This document shows positions 12,815 through 26,100 of a stretch of DNA of 64,000 bases, piece by piece; position 1 is the first letter of the stretch, and each line of letters starts with the position of its first letter. The notes under the pieces are model-generated. The model searched no databases, was not told the origin of the DNA, and was given only the letters and a program-made list of their open reading frames with translations. The DNA comes from Hymenolepis diminuta (taxonomy: Eukaryota > Platyhelminthes > Cestoda > Cyclophyllidea > Hymenolepididae), in assembly GCA_900708905.1 (NCBI GenBank), contig CAADRB010000069.1:347606-411605 (forward strand), in the 5' to 3' direction. The position numbers and the translations under genes are program-made.

Positions 12815-15617
12815 TCTCTTAATTCATTCGTCATTGGAATTACTCATACATATTCACCATATTAAATCAGGATGACTTGTTGTCAACACGCACATCTCTC
12901 CATCAATCCTGGTATCCTTCTTCTTTGAGTTAGATGTAATACTGCGTTGCCAATTGTTGTAAAATATGTTTTGCTGCTATCGATATTCCTAGGCGCTCAT
13001 TAAAATTATTAAGCTACGGTTGGTCAAAACCAAGAGAATAAAAAAGAAGGGGAAATTTTGAAAATCTCAAGATTTCATTTATTTATTGAGTTGTGTCACA
13101 ATTTATAACGTCGTTCTTCGTCGCGTTTGGATACAGAATAGATGAATCAGTCAACGATGACAATTGATTTCTATATTCCATTTGACCGAACATAATTTGT
13201 TGGAGTTACATTTGTAGCATCAGTCAATCTACGACTGAGAGTGGCATAAAATTGATCTTATGTTTTCTGTGCACTACAAGGTAATCTTTGTCTCCCTGAT
13301 AGAGTTAGCGATTGTTAACTCAATAGTTACTTGTTTCCCTACTAGAGATGTTACCAAACACGCTATTCTGTTACCATTTTAATCTGTAGCGAAGGGTAAA
13401 ATTTATCCTCCGGGTCTTTCAAAATATAGAATATCCGATGTAGCAAACAAATTTTACCGATATGGCATCAAGAGTACATAAATCTCTCTATGATTTGTTT
13501 TCTTTCCCTTTGAAAACGGCTACTTTCACAATTTATTTCCCTACGAAAGAAGAAATATAAAATGAAAGAGTCTGAAGTAATGTCTCTCTTTCGATAGGGA
13601 AGCACTCAAACCTAGTAGTTTGCAAATTTTGGAAATGGAAATATGAAAAATTCTACCACCTACTGTGTGGGATAACAAGCAAATAATGCCACGGGCTTTA
13701 TATGTTCATGTTTCTATATCTTTTAAAATCATGATAGTGTTTTTAGTCAAAAGGATAGCCTTACAGCAAATAAATAAAAACATCGATTTTATATAAGAGT
13801 TAATTTTTGATGTTGATGTGGTGCATTACTCCTACCTGCTAGAGAGACAAAAAGCAAGTCTTGGCTAAAACACATTTCACTATGCCCTGTCAGTATATGT
13901 TTTCTGTGACAGACAACGGTGGAAAAATCGGCAGTACTTTCGCAGACATTTCTCAATTTGTTATCATATGGTTAGATTCGGGATCGGTTTAAAGGTAACG
14001 CTCGTTTCTAAAAAGTGACAATCAATATACTTGTTGACTCCTTACTTCTAGCCGATGAAATTGACAGAATAATGATCGGGTAAAGTCTGCCCTTGTTTAA
14101 GTAAAACGCGATTTATTTACATACTGGACACCAATGCTGATAATAGCCGGTCAAGCATAAATGGTCTGCAGTGGTTTCATCACCGTAGATGGAACGCAGA
14201 TAAGGAAAGATATAATGCCCTCAGATTTACAATAAACTCCCGAAAAAAAATGAGTTTATATCTGGGATTGAACGCATGTTCTATGGCATGGCACGACACT
14301 TTTTATCGAGAAGATGAATATGCCTGCGTATCTAAAACATGGCATTTTCGTGCTAAAGTGGTTCAGAATTAACCGTTATAATTTGAGCGTTAAAATCTTT
14401 GTCGTATTTCCAGATCATTAAACTCATTCAAGTTAAATTTTATTGAGGATGGAAATTTTTTCAAAGAAGAGTAAAGGATGAATTTTAACTTATTTGGAGT
14501 TTTAGCCTACCATTATTTATTGCATTCCATTTAGTGGCTGCAATCCTGCAGCAAGGTGCTTTGTCGTAAAACAAGAGACGAAGCGAATTTTATTATCCAT
14601 ATATGAATCAATATACCATTATTACAAGACGATAACGCGAGCTCTTATGCTATATTTAAGCTCATAAATCGGAAATGAACTGAATTTGAAGGGAATTGAC
14701 AAAAAAGCCATAAGTGTCTACAGGATGAATGAGAAGTAAATACCCATTTCCAAATCAAATAATTTATTAAGTAACACGCTTTTATTCAAGTGAAGGACAA
14801 AAAGAATTCAAAATTCAAATCGCAGGCAAATAATCGTCCACAATTTATTGAATCGCTCGGGTTTCAAAAATAGAAACCATGGATTTGAGAGCTCTTAACG
14901 GTCTATCCATTCATCTGAGAGTATGTCTGTATTATGATCTTTCGCCGTCTTTTCACTCAAAAAATTGGGTTCCGAACCTTACAGTTTGTCAATAACTTGA
15001 TCCACTTTTGTTCATTCAACTTTTAATAGGGAGGAAATTTTAGTCACGGCTAAAATTAGCGAGTTTATGTTAGAAAATTCGATTTTCGGCATTCAATAAA
15101 CATTCCAATTTTTGAAATTGCTCTGTAGAGCGGGTTTCAGAATTTCTAAAAGCGTTCAATTTGAGAAAATGTGAACCATAATCCATTCATACTGTTTCTA
15201 AGACAAATTAAATACCTTCAACCCGACTGATCTGACTTCACACTTTGTGACCTGCTAATCAGTTATTTTTTTCCTACGTCTGCGCCTTATAACGAAACTT
15301 AACCACTAGGTGCCGACCTGGTAGCCAGCCGTTTTTTTGTGTTTTCTTAAAAAGAACCTCAGTAAGAGTTTAGCGATATTGCTATGACAGTCTGAAATTA
15401 AGTCAGCAATGACTTGACCTTACGTTACATTTGTCTCAGCTTATATTAGTCTATTCATAAATTAAAACAATCATACGAAAAAATAACCGTTGCCTAATTC
15501 TATTTTTAAGGATCAAATGAATCGACACCTAAAAATAGACGAATGTAGGGAATGAATAATATTTTGGTAGTCATCGCATTTTTAGGGAACAATACATTTT
15601 TTAGGGCTTTAAAAACA

Positions 15618-15640
15618 TTTATTTATTGAATGAATTTATT
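15618..15640 (-). terminator. Poly(A) signals of the RNase H2A gene
   Basis: Three AATAAA hexamers on the minus strand (15640-15635, 15627-15622, 15623-15618) lie 142-164 nt past the stop codon. Confidence 0.6.
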
Positions 15641-15781
15641 TAATTACAATTACAAATTAACAGAGATCATTTCCCATCAAATCGCAAAGACAAATCTGGA
15701 TATTAAGCATCATTTTTATAAAAAATACATCAATTTTTAAATGCATTCATGTAAGTTTCATGGACAGATTTGTTTCTCTCC

Positions 15782-18700
15782 TTAAAAATTTTCCACCGAT
15801 GAGAGACCAGCGGTAACGAAGAACGGCTGTCGCTTTGTATGGTGGTCGCTGCGAGGTGCTGACTTGAAAAAACCAAAAATTTTTGCCGATCTCTCGGATA
15901 AACGCTTTTTACCGCGAGTTTTTGCTTCCTCCGCCTCTACCTCATCTTCCCTGGAGAAAAATTAAAAAGGGCAAAAATGCTATTGGTAAGCAGGTAATTA
16001 AGAGGCAGTTGGTATGGACTTTAAGAGTACTAAATGAAATGCACGTCTGGATATAAATCCAGCTTCCTTTTCTTCTTCTAATTCAGTGCGTATGACGTCA
16101 TTTTAATTTTTAAAGCTATGTTTTAAAATTCAGTCCACGGGAAATTTCCATCGATTTTCTCCTAACTTCAGCAGTTTCGGCGAGAGCAAATCAAGAAACC
16201 AATAAACCCCAGGGGTCGTAATTGTGGCTGAATTTCGGAGCTGTTAGATTAAGCTAAGCTTCACTAAAATGAAAAATCAATAATTCAATAATACCATGTG
16301 TTTTAGAAAAAATTTTATGGGACATTTAAAAATCGAGAACGAAATGTCGAAAAGTTAAATGAGACAGCTAGATTTTAGCTGAAAAAAGCACCTATGAGGC
16401 GCACTTACGTGTTAAGCTGCTACATTAGACGACATACGCATTTTTGATTAATTACACCACTCTCCCCTCCCACTTAATCTCCACTTAAATGCCGCAAATT
16501 GATATAACCCCGCGCTTTGCTCGATATTAAATCACTAATTTACGCATGAGATTTCATCAAACGTGGCTAATGGCACTCTATTAAATGTAGAATATCTCGT
16601 TTAGAAATTAATAAAAAAAGCGACGAAAAAATAATGTAGATTTAAGTTTGAGGTGATTGTATAACAATGACTGAACAAAACTAAACCATATAACTAATCA
16701 TTTTATTGATAAGAAATTCTCTCATTTTGTTTTAAAAAGTAAGCAGAAATTAATATACTATCACCAAAGTAAGAAGCAAGAATCTTTCAGTAAGACGTTC
16801 AACTTTTTCCACAGAAAATAGAGGGATAATTCACTAACCTCTAATCCACAATGAATACTCTTCTCTCATTTATAAAAACCTATTGGAAAAGAAGCCACTG
16901 ATGGTTGTGTAATTAGAGTTAATTCATATCCATTCTTTCATTATGGGGAATTGTTTTTGTACGGTTTCTATAGTGAGTAATGAATAATTTAAAGCAATCT
17001 AGTCAGAAAGTAACAATTTATTAAATCTGTCAATCTAAACAAACTGAACTGAATGACAGTCATTCCTACCTACAGCAAAATGTCCAATTTGATCAATTCA
17101 AAAATAAACAACTAAGATAGTAAGTTAAAGCAAATTTCAGTTACCAAAAGAAAAAGTACTAAAAGAAATGATAATTCTTTCCCCTCCCCCTCCCAATATT
17201 TCTTCTGTAAATAAAAATGTAATTTCCTTCTTTATTTCTCCACTGATAAAAGGCACTTTCTAATTATGTCTATTTGTTTAAGCCGATACCAACGGAGATG
17301 TAGTTTCCTAAATACACGCATATTCTGCTGTGAGTCCCTGACCTCTGTGTTAAGTTGCTATATTACCCAATTTTCTAGAATGTTGGCTCTGCGAGATTAC
17401 CACTGACTTCTAGTTTGTTACAGTATAACAAAAAGGATAGATGAAGAATGGATGTCCTTACTGTGTCGACATCAGATACTCTTTCGTGGTAAAGCAATTA
17501 GCTAATAAGATGATTAAGAAAATGTACTGGTAAATAAATTAACAAAGCAAGTCGATCACAAGCCACTGGAAAGAAATATATATTGGGATTAATAATAATG
17601 TGAAATATGTAGACCTGAAATCTGGAAAGGGCAACAAAAAACGACAGAGAATTAGAAATTCGTATGTGAAAGACTTTTGACTGATTTAGTCACTAATAGA
17701 TTACGAAATAGAGAAAAAAGATAACATAATAGAAGGATTTTGAGTATCCTTAAAAAACTTAAGGCTAAGTTTAATATAACAAGCCCTCTCACAAATCGGC
17801 GACCATTATTAACAGATATGAAGACGTCAATCAAAAACCGTCAACCACAGCTAAATAGAATTTCCTGAGGTCTGATAACAACTTTTCAGCGGCCAATCCC
17901 CACTTGAAGATTGAATAAAAGGGACAGTGTTGCATGAATATTTAGTGGCAAGTGGTCAAACACTTGAATGATCAAAACTCGTTTTCGTTAATTTAAAGAA
18001 TAAAAATTTGACTTCCGTTCCGACTTTTAACTTCCGTGATGTGTGCTATACTATTTTTACAATTTAAATTTTATATTTGATCATAATTATTCCTTCTCTT
18101 ATGCTTTGGTATTTTCGTCATGTGTGCAGTTTTCTATCATTTTTTTGTAGTTGGTGTTGTTCCATATGTTGGTAACCTCTAGCGATCAATTTGTGAAATA
18201 CATAGGTAAAGTACCTTTACTAAACTACCTTCACTCTAAGAAATAAATGGAAACAACTACAATTTCTGGTCAGCCTACACACATGCAAATTTTAAAATAT
18301 CACACATCTTGACTAGAGCACACTTATTTATGTAAATGGCTAGACAGTTCTTTTCAATTTATGTCCACATAACTTTCTCTAAGCTATATTAACAACATAG
18401 ATTATGGGTTATCTAAAATCAACACCCAATGCATAAATCGGGACAGAACCCTAGTGATTACTTTCAAATCTAATTCGCTACCATAATTCAAGCGCCAATG
18501 CAACATCTTTTCAATCCGACAAGTATTAATACTTATAATCTCCACAGTCCAAACATTAATCATGCTTCATAAAAGTGAATAAATGCCCTTGGGTGGGAGA
18601 GAAGTAGGATTACATATTTTATACAAGCGTTGACACAAAAGGGGCACCATTAATGGTAACAAGCGCAGTCGTGTGCCTACGTATTACTACTTCTGCTGCG

Positions 18701-21700
18701 CGTGATGAACACACCAACAGTGCGTATGACGGCAGACCCATAAGATAGAGGGGAAGGCTAGCCGAATTCTTTGATCTAGCAAACCTGGACAACACTTACC
18801 CCCATCCTCCCCTCCACTTCAGGTGAGTGAATAAACGACCTGAATTGGAGAAGCGGGGGATAGACTATAGTAAAAATGACTCGGCAAAATTTAATGATTG
18901 TGAACGTGAGTTCAATCTTGTACGCAGGAGATTTGGGGTAATAAAAGCCAGACTACGAAATTCCAAAAGTGTATGATATCTAATTTAAATTAATAGCGGA
19001 TTTATGAGGCCGCTAGGTTGTTGGCTTAATACAGTCAGTGCCCATTCAGTAAATGGTAAAATGCTAGTTAAAAACCTCAATTAGAGGTTCAGTCTCCGAA
19101 GATGCGAACAAGAAGTTTTTAAGTAGGACTGCACGAAATATTACGAGCTAAATCAACATACATTTACGTTTCATATGAATTATACTTAACCACCACTACT
19201 TCACATTCAGCAATCAGAACAACTTGTGGCCAATAGAGATAGCCATGCTCATTTTTTTTTAACCTGAGGCTTAAAGAAGCTTTCTTTAATTTCAGGATAC
19301 TTATTTGATAATACTTTGCTTCAATGAGCTTGTGTAATGGAGAATTCAATGTTAAATTGGGCAGCCAACCTTACAATGGGCATTCAAAATTAAAACAGGT
19401 GAGGTCTGGAATAAAAATTTATAATGTATTACAATAAAGCCAAAAAAGATTCCAGTAATGGAAACCGTAAAAGGCAATTTAAGGAAAATTTCCAAAGAAA
19501 CTAATTTTAGAGTTACAGTAGTGGTTGCATGATTGAAAAAAACGACAATTAATTACTTTATTAACCCATGATTCTAATAATTTTAACGAATACGCACTTC
19601 ACAAATACATCAAAAACTTATTAAACTAGATAATTAAATCGTGGTTAAAAATTAAATAACAAAGAAATTAAACTCATACACATGACATTTCGAAAATTAA
19701 AGAGTGCCTAAAATAATGGGAAAATGATAGAAAGCAAGCAAAAGATGCATTGTTATGAGGAAGAAGAACTTTCCGATAAACGATATTTTCATTAAAAAAC
19801 CATTATTTGAACGACGTATCTTGGTTACTCTAGCGTCTAATACATTTATTAATATAGAGTATCAGAGATTAACAAGTCGTAATGAGTTCGGCAGAGTACA
19901 AAGAATCGATTTTATCAATCTTAAACCAAACTCACCAAACAAATTTAACTCCACGTTCCTCAAGAAGGATTTGTGCGGTGGCCCAAGAGGAACGGACCAG
20001 CGGTGGAAAGCCTACAATAGGGTCCATACACATGCGAATATACTGTTTCGTGACCGGATCTGCAAGTAATATAAAAGATTTTAGCAAGTTTAACAATTGC
20101 AACTAAAATAGCAACGGTTAAATTAGTTTTGGGCAATATATGGTTTCATTTTGATTAGATGTGGCCTCGGAATATAGGCGCTACTGAAATAAAACAAACA
20201 ATATAAGTAGCATCAGTAGAAAATGTGTAAAGACAAGGAAACTAGCATATCTTCAGTATAAGATAAATTGTCTTATTGCAAAGATTGATTGTAAATAAAA
20301 GAATAAACAATTAAGTTAAGTATAAAAAACACGAAGTTTAAAATTATTTAATTATTTTCATTTCAACAAATATGACACTATTAAAAAGAGTTCTTCATCC
20401 ATTTGATACACCATGACTATAAACACTCCAAATCAGGCGTTGAAAATGTATAAACAGAGCTAATAAGGGTAGAAAATAAACTGAGATGAGAAATAATAGT
20501 TGACTAATTTCCCATGGATTACAAAAATGGAATCCTCTCAATCACAGAGACTTTAAATATCCTTACTTATCCCAACGTTCAGTATCAAAAACACTCATTT
20601 TTCAGGTTTGGAAAGACTGATAAATCATATTTAATTATTTCACAAAATACTGAATGTGAAAAAATTCCTTGAATAGAAAAAGATTCTCTCGATGGCTAGA
20701 CTTAGAAATGCAACGTCTTCAAATATCTCAAATGAAGGTCTAAAAGGAAAAAGAGGAACCAAACAAAACTCGAACACAGGAGAAGTCTTTACTTTCCAAG
20801 ACTGAAATAGTTCAACTTTACTCCCTTTTCTCTCCACTAGGTGTAATGTTGTATGACCTTAATTCATCCTATCCAACTCCTATCTTCAATATTAACTTGA
20901 ACCGATAATTTTTAAGAAATTTGATTCATATTTACCTTTTTTGTTGAGATTCCAACAGAATATAAACGCAAATGCGAGTATATAGCTATTCAAGGAAATT
21001 AAAGATAGTATTTATCCCTTTTCTACTATCATCAATATTCCCTCCCATTTTATCAAAGTTAAGGAAAGGGGCAACGATATCGTCAAAGGAAGGACTAGAG
21101 ATGAATTAAAACAAACAATCAGTTAAGAAATCACATATATTTTCAAACACGTCGTGGATCGTCCCAAAAACCACGTACAAATTGGCATTTAGATGATTGT
21201 CGCGTCACTTTAAGGGAGACAATTGCCACTATTGTTAAAGTCATGAGAAAAAATTAAGATGGTATTCAAACAGAAGCTATTACCCATCTATTACAGTAAC
21301 CTATGAAACTTTGTGCAGCAGCACATTCTTTTTCCAAATTCCCAATTTACATCTATTTTACTTCTCTACTTGATCGCTAATTCACTGCGTCCCTCGCTAA
21401 CATATCAACTCCGACAGCCATTTCTATTATGCTTATCCATGCTTACACATCCACACCTTAAGTATTCTTAATACTGGCTTTCCTTTACTCATGTTGACTC
21501 AACTTTTGCGGATTCTCTTATACACTCCCTCTCTCTATGTACTCACTGAACATACCATAAATAGTACAGCGGCTTCGAATAAACACTTTCTCGAATCAAG
21601 GATTTTGCCTTGATACACGTTATGGAGTTTCTAGGTTATAAGTTAGCTGAAGAATCACAGATTACTTGTTTCAAATATTCCCAAACCGATTTGACTAATA

Positions 21701-23147
21701 ATAGCTAAACATTTATAAAAAAACCTTTGAACCATCATAAAATAGAAAACGATCACCGGTTTAACAATCAGAGATGTTATCAACCACTTATGACATGATA
21801 ATTTCAACAAAATTTAGATTATTTCTTATTTTCTTGATTTTGTGCTAGGAGACGACAAAAGAAATGTAATAAATAATATATACATATACATAATAAAAAC
21901 TCCTAGCAATATAAATGAACTGATCTTTATTTCCAAACGCCACCCCTCCCTCTCCCTTTATAGTATTTCGTTATTGATATTAATTCTAAATTCAATTAAA
22001 TAATTTTGTTATCATCCCTTATATCGGATAGAAGAATCGCATCATGAAGCTTCTCTGACGGGAAACTCGCATTTCAATATTTCGTATTTTGAACAAGTAA
22101 ATAGTAATCGCAAACTTCATACTGCACTTCTGTCTGCACTACTTTGCTGACTTGAAACAAACGAACTATATTGAGCATAGCAATTTGAAAAATCGGTACT
22201 GAGGTTAACAGAAAGCACTTAAGTTCTCTGAGCTGGTAGAGAACGTACTTCCAGATCACACAAAATATCGCAACCAGATCACTTGAGAGCAAAGTACTGA
22301 AATTAACAAAAAATTGGCACACTTAAAGGGATGTTTAGATATAATTATAAACTAGTATTTTCTACGGCAAAAGTTTTTTTAAAAATAAATAATAATAAAA
22401 TTTATAATAGCCCTTCTTTCACTACAATAGGAGATTTCGTTTCAAAGTTCTCCTAACTTCTAATGAACATATTGATAAATAGTCAACTGAAAACTGATTT
22501 GAGAACTTCCACATCTCAGCATAGATAATTAAGGTAAATTAATTCTCATAAAAAATAAATCATCGGATATCTTATTATCAATCAAGTTGACTTCATTCAA
22601 GCATGGAAAGCAGCAAAATTCGCTTAAAAGAGCTCAATATTTCGTTTTTATTAACCACCATTCTGAGGCATATAAGTCATACAAAACTGACACCGAAGTT
22701 TAGGCAACTAACTGCCTGTTTATAGCAGCATGATTTTTGACACGTTTTAACGAGTAATATATATATATACATATATATGAAGTACCACAACACTATTACA
22801 GTTATAAGTGGCTTATGGTTTGCTTTTCGACGACCAGTCAAGGCCACTACCGTCTTTTGATGTGGTTCTTTGTCATTCTGAGACATAAATGAGAGTGATT
22901 CAGAGCTAGACAACTCTGTGGTGGTAGCATATTTATTATTCAGCGTGCCCAGACACCATTAATATCTAAATAACCCCATGTAGTAATTAGTTCCCACCTA
23001 AAAAAGGTAAGGAGGGAAGGAGTCTAATTAGTCAATTACCTCCGGGATACCCTGATCCGATTGCTGTTCCAGCGGGCACAGGTCCGCGTCCCTCTTTGGG
23101 CCATCTCAAGAGAAGTCTGTCACGTGTTACCTACAATCGATAAAGAT

Positions 23148-23178
<31 letters not shown>

Positions 23179-26100
23179 ATCTAAAGCAAGGCCAAATATG
23201 CAAACCCCACAATATAGGCCGATTTGAACTTAACGTGATTTAGTCTTATGATGAATTCATAAATTATTAAAAGCAAAAGCTATAATACCACTTGCAGTAG
23301 TTAATCAACGTACAGTAATGCATTAACATCGATAATATTATACGGTTTTCAATAAGTGGAAAGGTTGGTTTCTAAAAAAATATAAGGCTCCATGAACATT
23401 CCAACCTCGATGAATAAAACTGCAACACTATTTATTAATTAGAGATTTCATTACTATTAAAATTCAAATCGCTCGTGAATATGCAAATGGCCTATAAGCA
23501 AATACCAATTAGCATATTAGATTATGTGACAAATGTACTTTTTTGCCTCAGACCTCAACACGACGTACAGTTAAATAAACTAACGTTTCAAGACACTGTG
23601 TGTCGATTGGTTGGCTGAAGGACAACTAGTAACATAGATGTGCGGCATTGAAATGGTCACGTATGATCAAATGATGCAGCATTTCACAAAATGAAACAGT
23701 CTCTATCATACTAGACCTTAGTAGACTCATATCATACTTGAAGGCTTAGATATATTTAAATAGAAAAGCAAATACAAAAAACACGAATAATCTCATTCAG
23801 CTAATCAGAATTTCTGCGAAATTAAACAGATCTGTAAATATGGGACTTTTTTATTTCTATTCCATAAATGCTCTGAAAATAAAAGCTGCATGACATGCCT
23901 TTAAAATCATGACATACAATTAAGCCTCAAAAATCGACAGTGACTACAGTGTGTATGTAACATATTGAGTTGATTGTATAACCTACAATTTTGTAAACAA
24001 TTTAGAGCGTTTAAAAATGATTTAATTTATTTGACTCCAATAAACTTGTAAGTAAATTAATGGCTCGTAAAGAAAAAAGTAGGAAAATTAAACAAAGTAA
24101 AAATAAAAGACTTGTGAAAACATTCACCTAGAGTTAAAGCATTACACCATCTTAAACTTGAAAAAAAAATGGTTAAGAAAAGTGGAAACGAGACATTAAG
24201 GTACTGGAAATGAAGTTTCAAATAATTTCCCAAAGGGCGAGGTTTATACTCAAAAGCTACTAATACGCCTTTGGCAACTATTTTGATCTTTTTTCGCCCG
24301 TGTCATTGTCAAGTACAAAAAACTAAAATGTCAACATGACAAGATATTCACATGAATATGCTGAAAATTTAAAATTTGATTATGGGACATGAAAAGTTCA
24401 CCGAAGAATAGACGTGAACGCATGTGAAATGACTCCCATCTTGTACATTCCCATTCACAAAAGCAATATTAGCCAGCAAATATGGTAAAATGTTTAAGTT
24501 CTTCTGACCCAACCCATGCCCATTGAGGGAAGAATTATAACACTTGTCCTAGACAAAGTGAAAATATCTTAAAGTCACCCTGATGAGAAGTTTACATTAC
24601 ACCATTACACCGGTTCATCAGTATTAACTGGCGAAATTGGCCCTTCCAACCGTTGGATATGCACTGATGAGCATCGAGCTTACTCACCTCTCACTTGCAT
24701 ATTAACCGCTGCGCCATTTTAGTTTTATTTTATTAATATATCTAAATATATACATCCAAGCCCATTGAGGAAAGCGTATTAGAGCACTCATATTAGAGCC
24801 TCAGCGGCAAGAAACTCGAATTCTGCGGCCCCATTATTATCCAGACATAACCAGTGCGATCGTCCATTCTACTCACTAGATGTGCACCGATGAGTATCGA
24901 ACTCGTGACCTTTGACACTGCAGACGCACGCATTAACCGAATCATCGGTTAAATGTTGTTATTATCGCAAAATGTGTTCACTATTTAGCTTAATCCTGAC
25001 GCAAATGTGACAATGATTTGACACACACACCACATATCGTGAGAAATCACCTCTCGTGACAGGAATTCGTAAACAGCTGTCTGTAGAATTCGCCTCCAAG
25101 AAGCAATAACTCGGAAGTTATTTTCTAATTTTGACCGGGAGAATTTAAATGAGTATCTGAGAGAAACGAAGCCATTGTGTCGTCTTTAACCTTATTTTCA
25201 AACTATCTACTGCTATCTACAGCAATAACCGACTCCACTATCAAGGTGGTACTCTGATGAAAATCATTGTTTGACAATACGAGGTTGATGATGAAATGAT
25301 AATGACCAATTCCTCAACTCACTTCCAGTAGATAAATACAAATTACGCTTAACAATCCAAAACATCGTCTAGATTATCTGTGGTTGCATTGTTTTAATCT
25401 GCAGTTAACCTATTCATAGTGCTGACATTACTCAGGATTAGACCAGCTATCTTTGCCAACTGTACTGCACACATCTTCGTGGGAAGTAATCTGTCTACTT
25501 CCAGCCATTTCCAGGCAATCATACACACTCATAAGTTCTATATAAGTCACGTACTTAAATAGTGGTCGGACTTCTCCCCCTCGGTCATATCATTCATTCT
25601 TCTCGTTTTTTTTCATTCGAATTTAGATGGTCACTAGAGTCAAGACTGTCCCTGAGGTGACAACGACCAGGTCACTAGAAATAATGGTCATAGCAGCTAT
25701 TTCGTTTATGGGCACCGCCAGGATTTCCGTAATGAAAAATAGTCAAACCTAATAGTTCCCATGATTAATAATATATAAGAACGTTTTAATCACTTCTTGC
25801 TGTGGTTAGAATAAGACGACGAACCGATCTGACTTGTAGAAGTTAAGACTAGAGTTAATAGACAATGCTAACAACAACAGTTGAACACAGAATTGTGTAG
25901 GCCAACGTGCATTGAATAAATCATGAGGGAATTCGAGCAAGTGAGAGAGAGGAGAAAAGAGGAAAGCGTAGGAGCCGATGAATAACAAACGTTTGTTTAC
26001 CTGTGTGCTTGGAAAATAAAGGCAATTTATATGAATCGTCTGGGCAAGGACGCGCGCTAGGACATGAGCGTAGGTGTACTTTTAATGAAACAGGACGGTT

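Larger units (their letters stand above)
1980..15781. other. About 13.8 kb without a supportable gene
   Basis: AT-rich sequence. All open frames are short, lack coding-like composition or flanking splice sites, and several overlap one another on opposite strands. It holds an inverted-repeat element (4004-5320), a CCAAT cluster (9683-10017), a repeat copy (11755-11930), a perfect palindrome (12801-12814) and a weak ORF candidate (12431-12655, minus). The right end is the 3' flank of the RNase H2A gene. Confidence 0.6.

Noticed and set aside
19755..20106. Two overlapping + strand frames of 104 and 74 residues
   Set aside because: They are shadows of RNase H2A exon 7 on the opposite strand.
22677..22920. 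Minus-strand open frame with protein-like reading ([19 protein letters not shown]) inside RNase H2A intron 6
   Set aside because: An acceptor fits, but no donor gives the phase needed to join the next exon, and the distal part runs into an AT microsatellite. No family recognised.
23060..23130. tRNA-like or SINE-like sequence (GTTCCAGCGGGCACAGGTCC)
   Set aside because: On the minus strand it is exon 6 of RNase H2A ([10 protein letters not shown] to GSGYPG), with matching splice sites.
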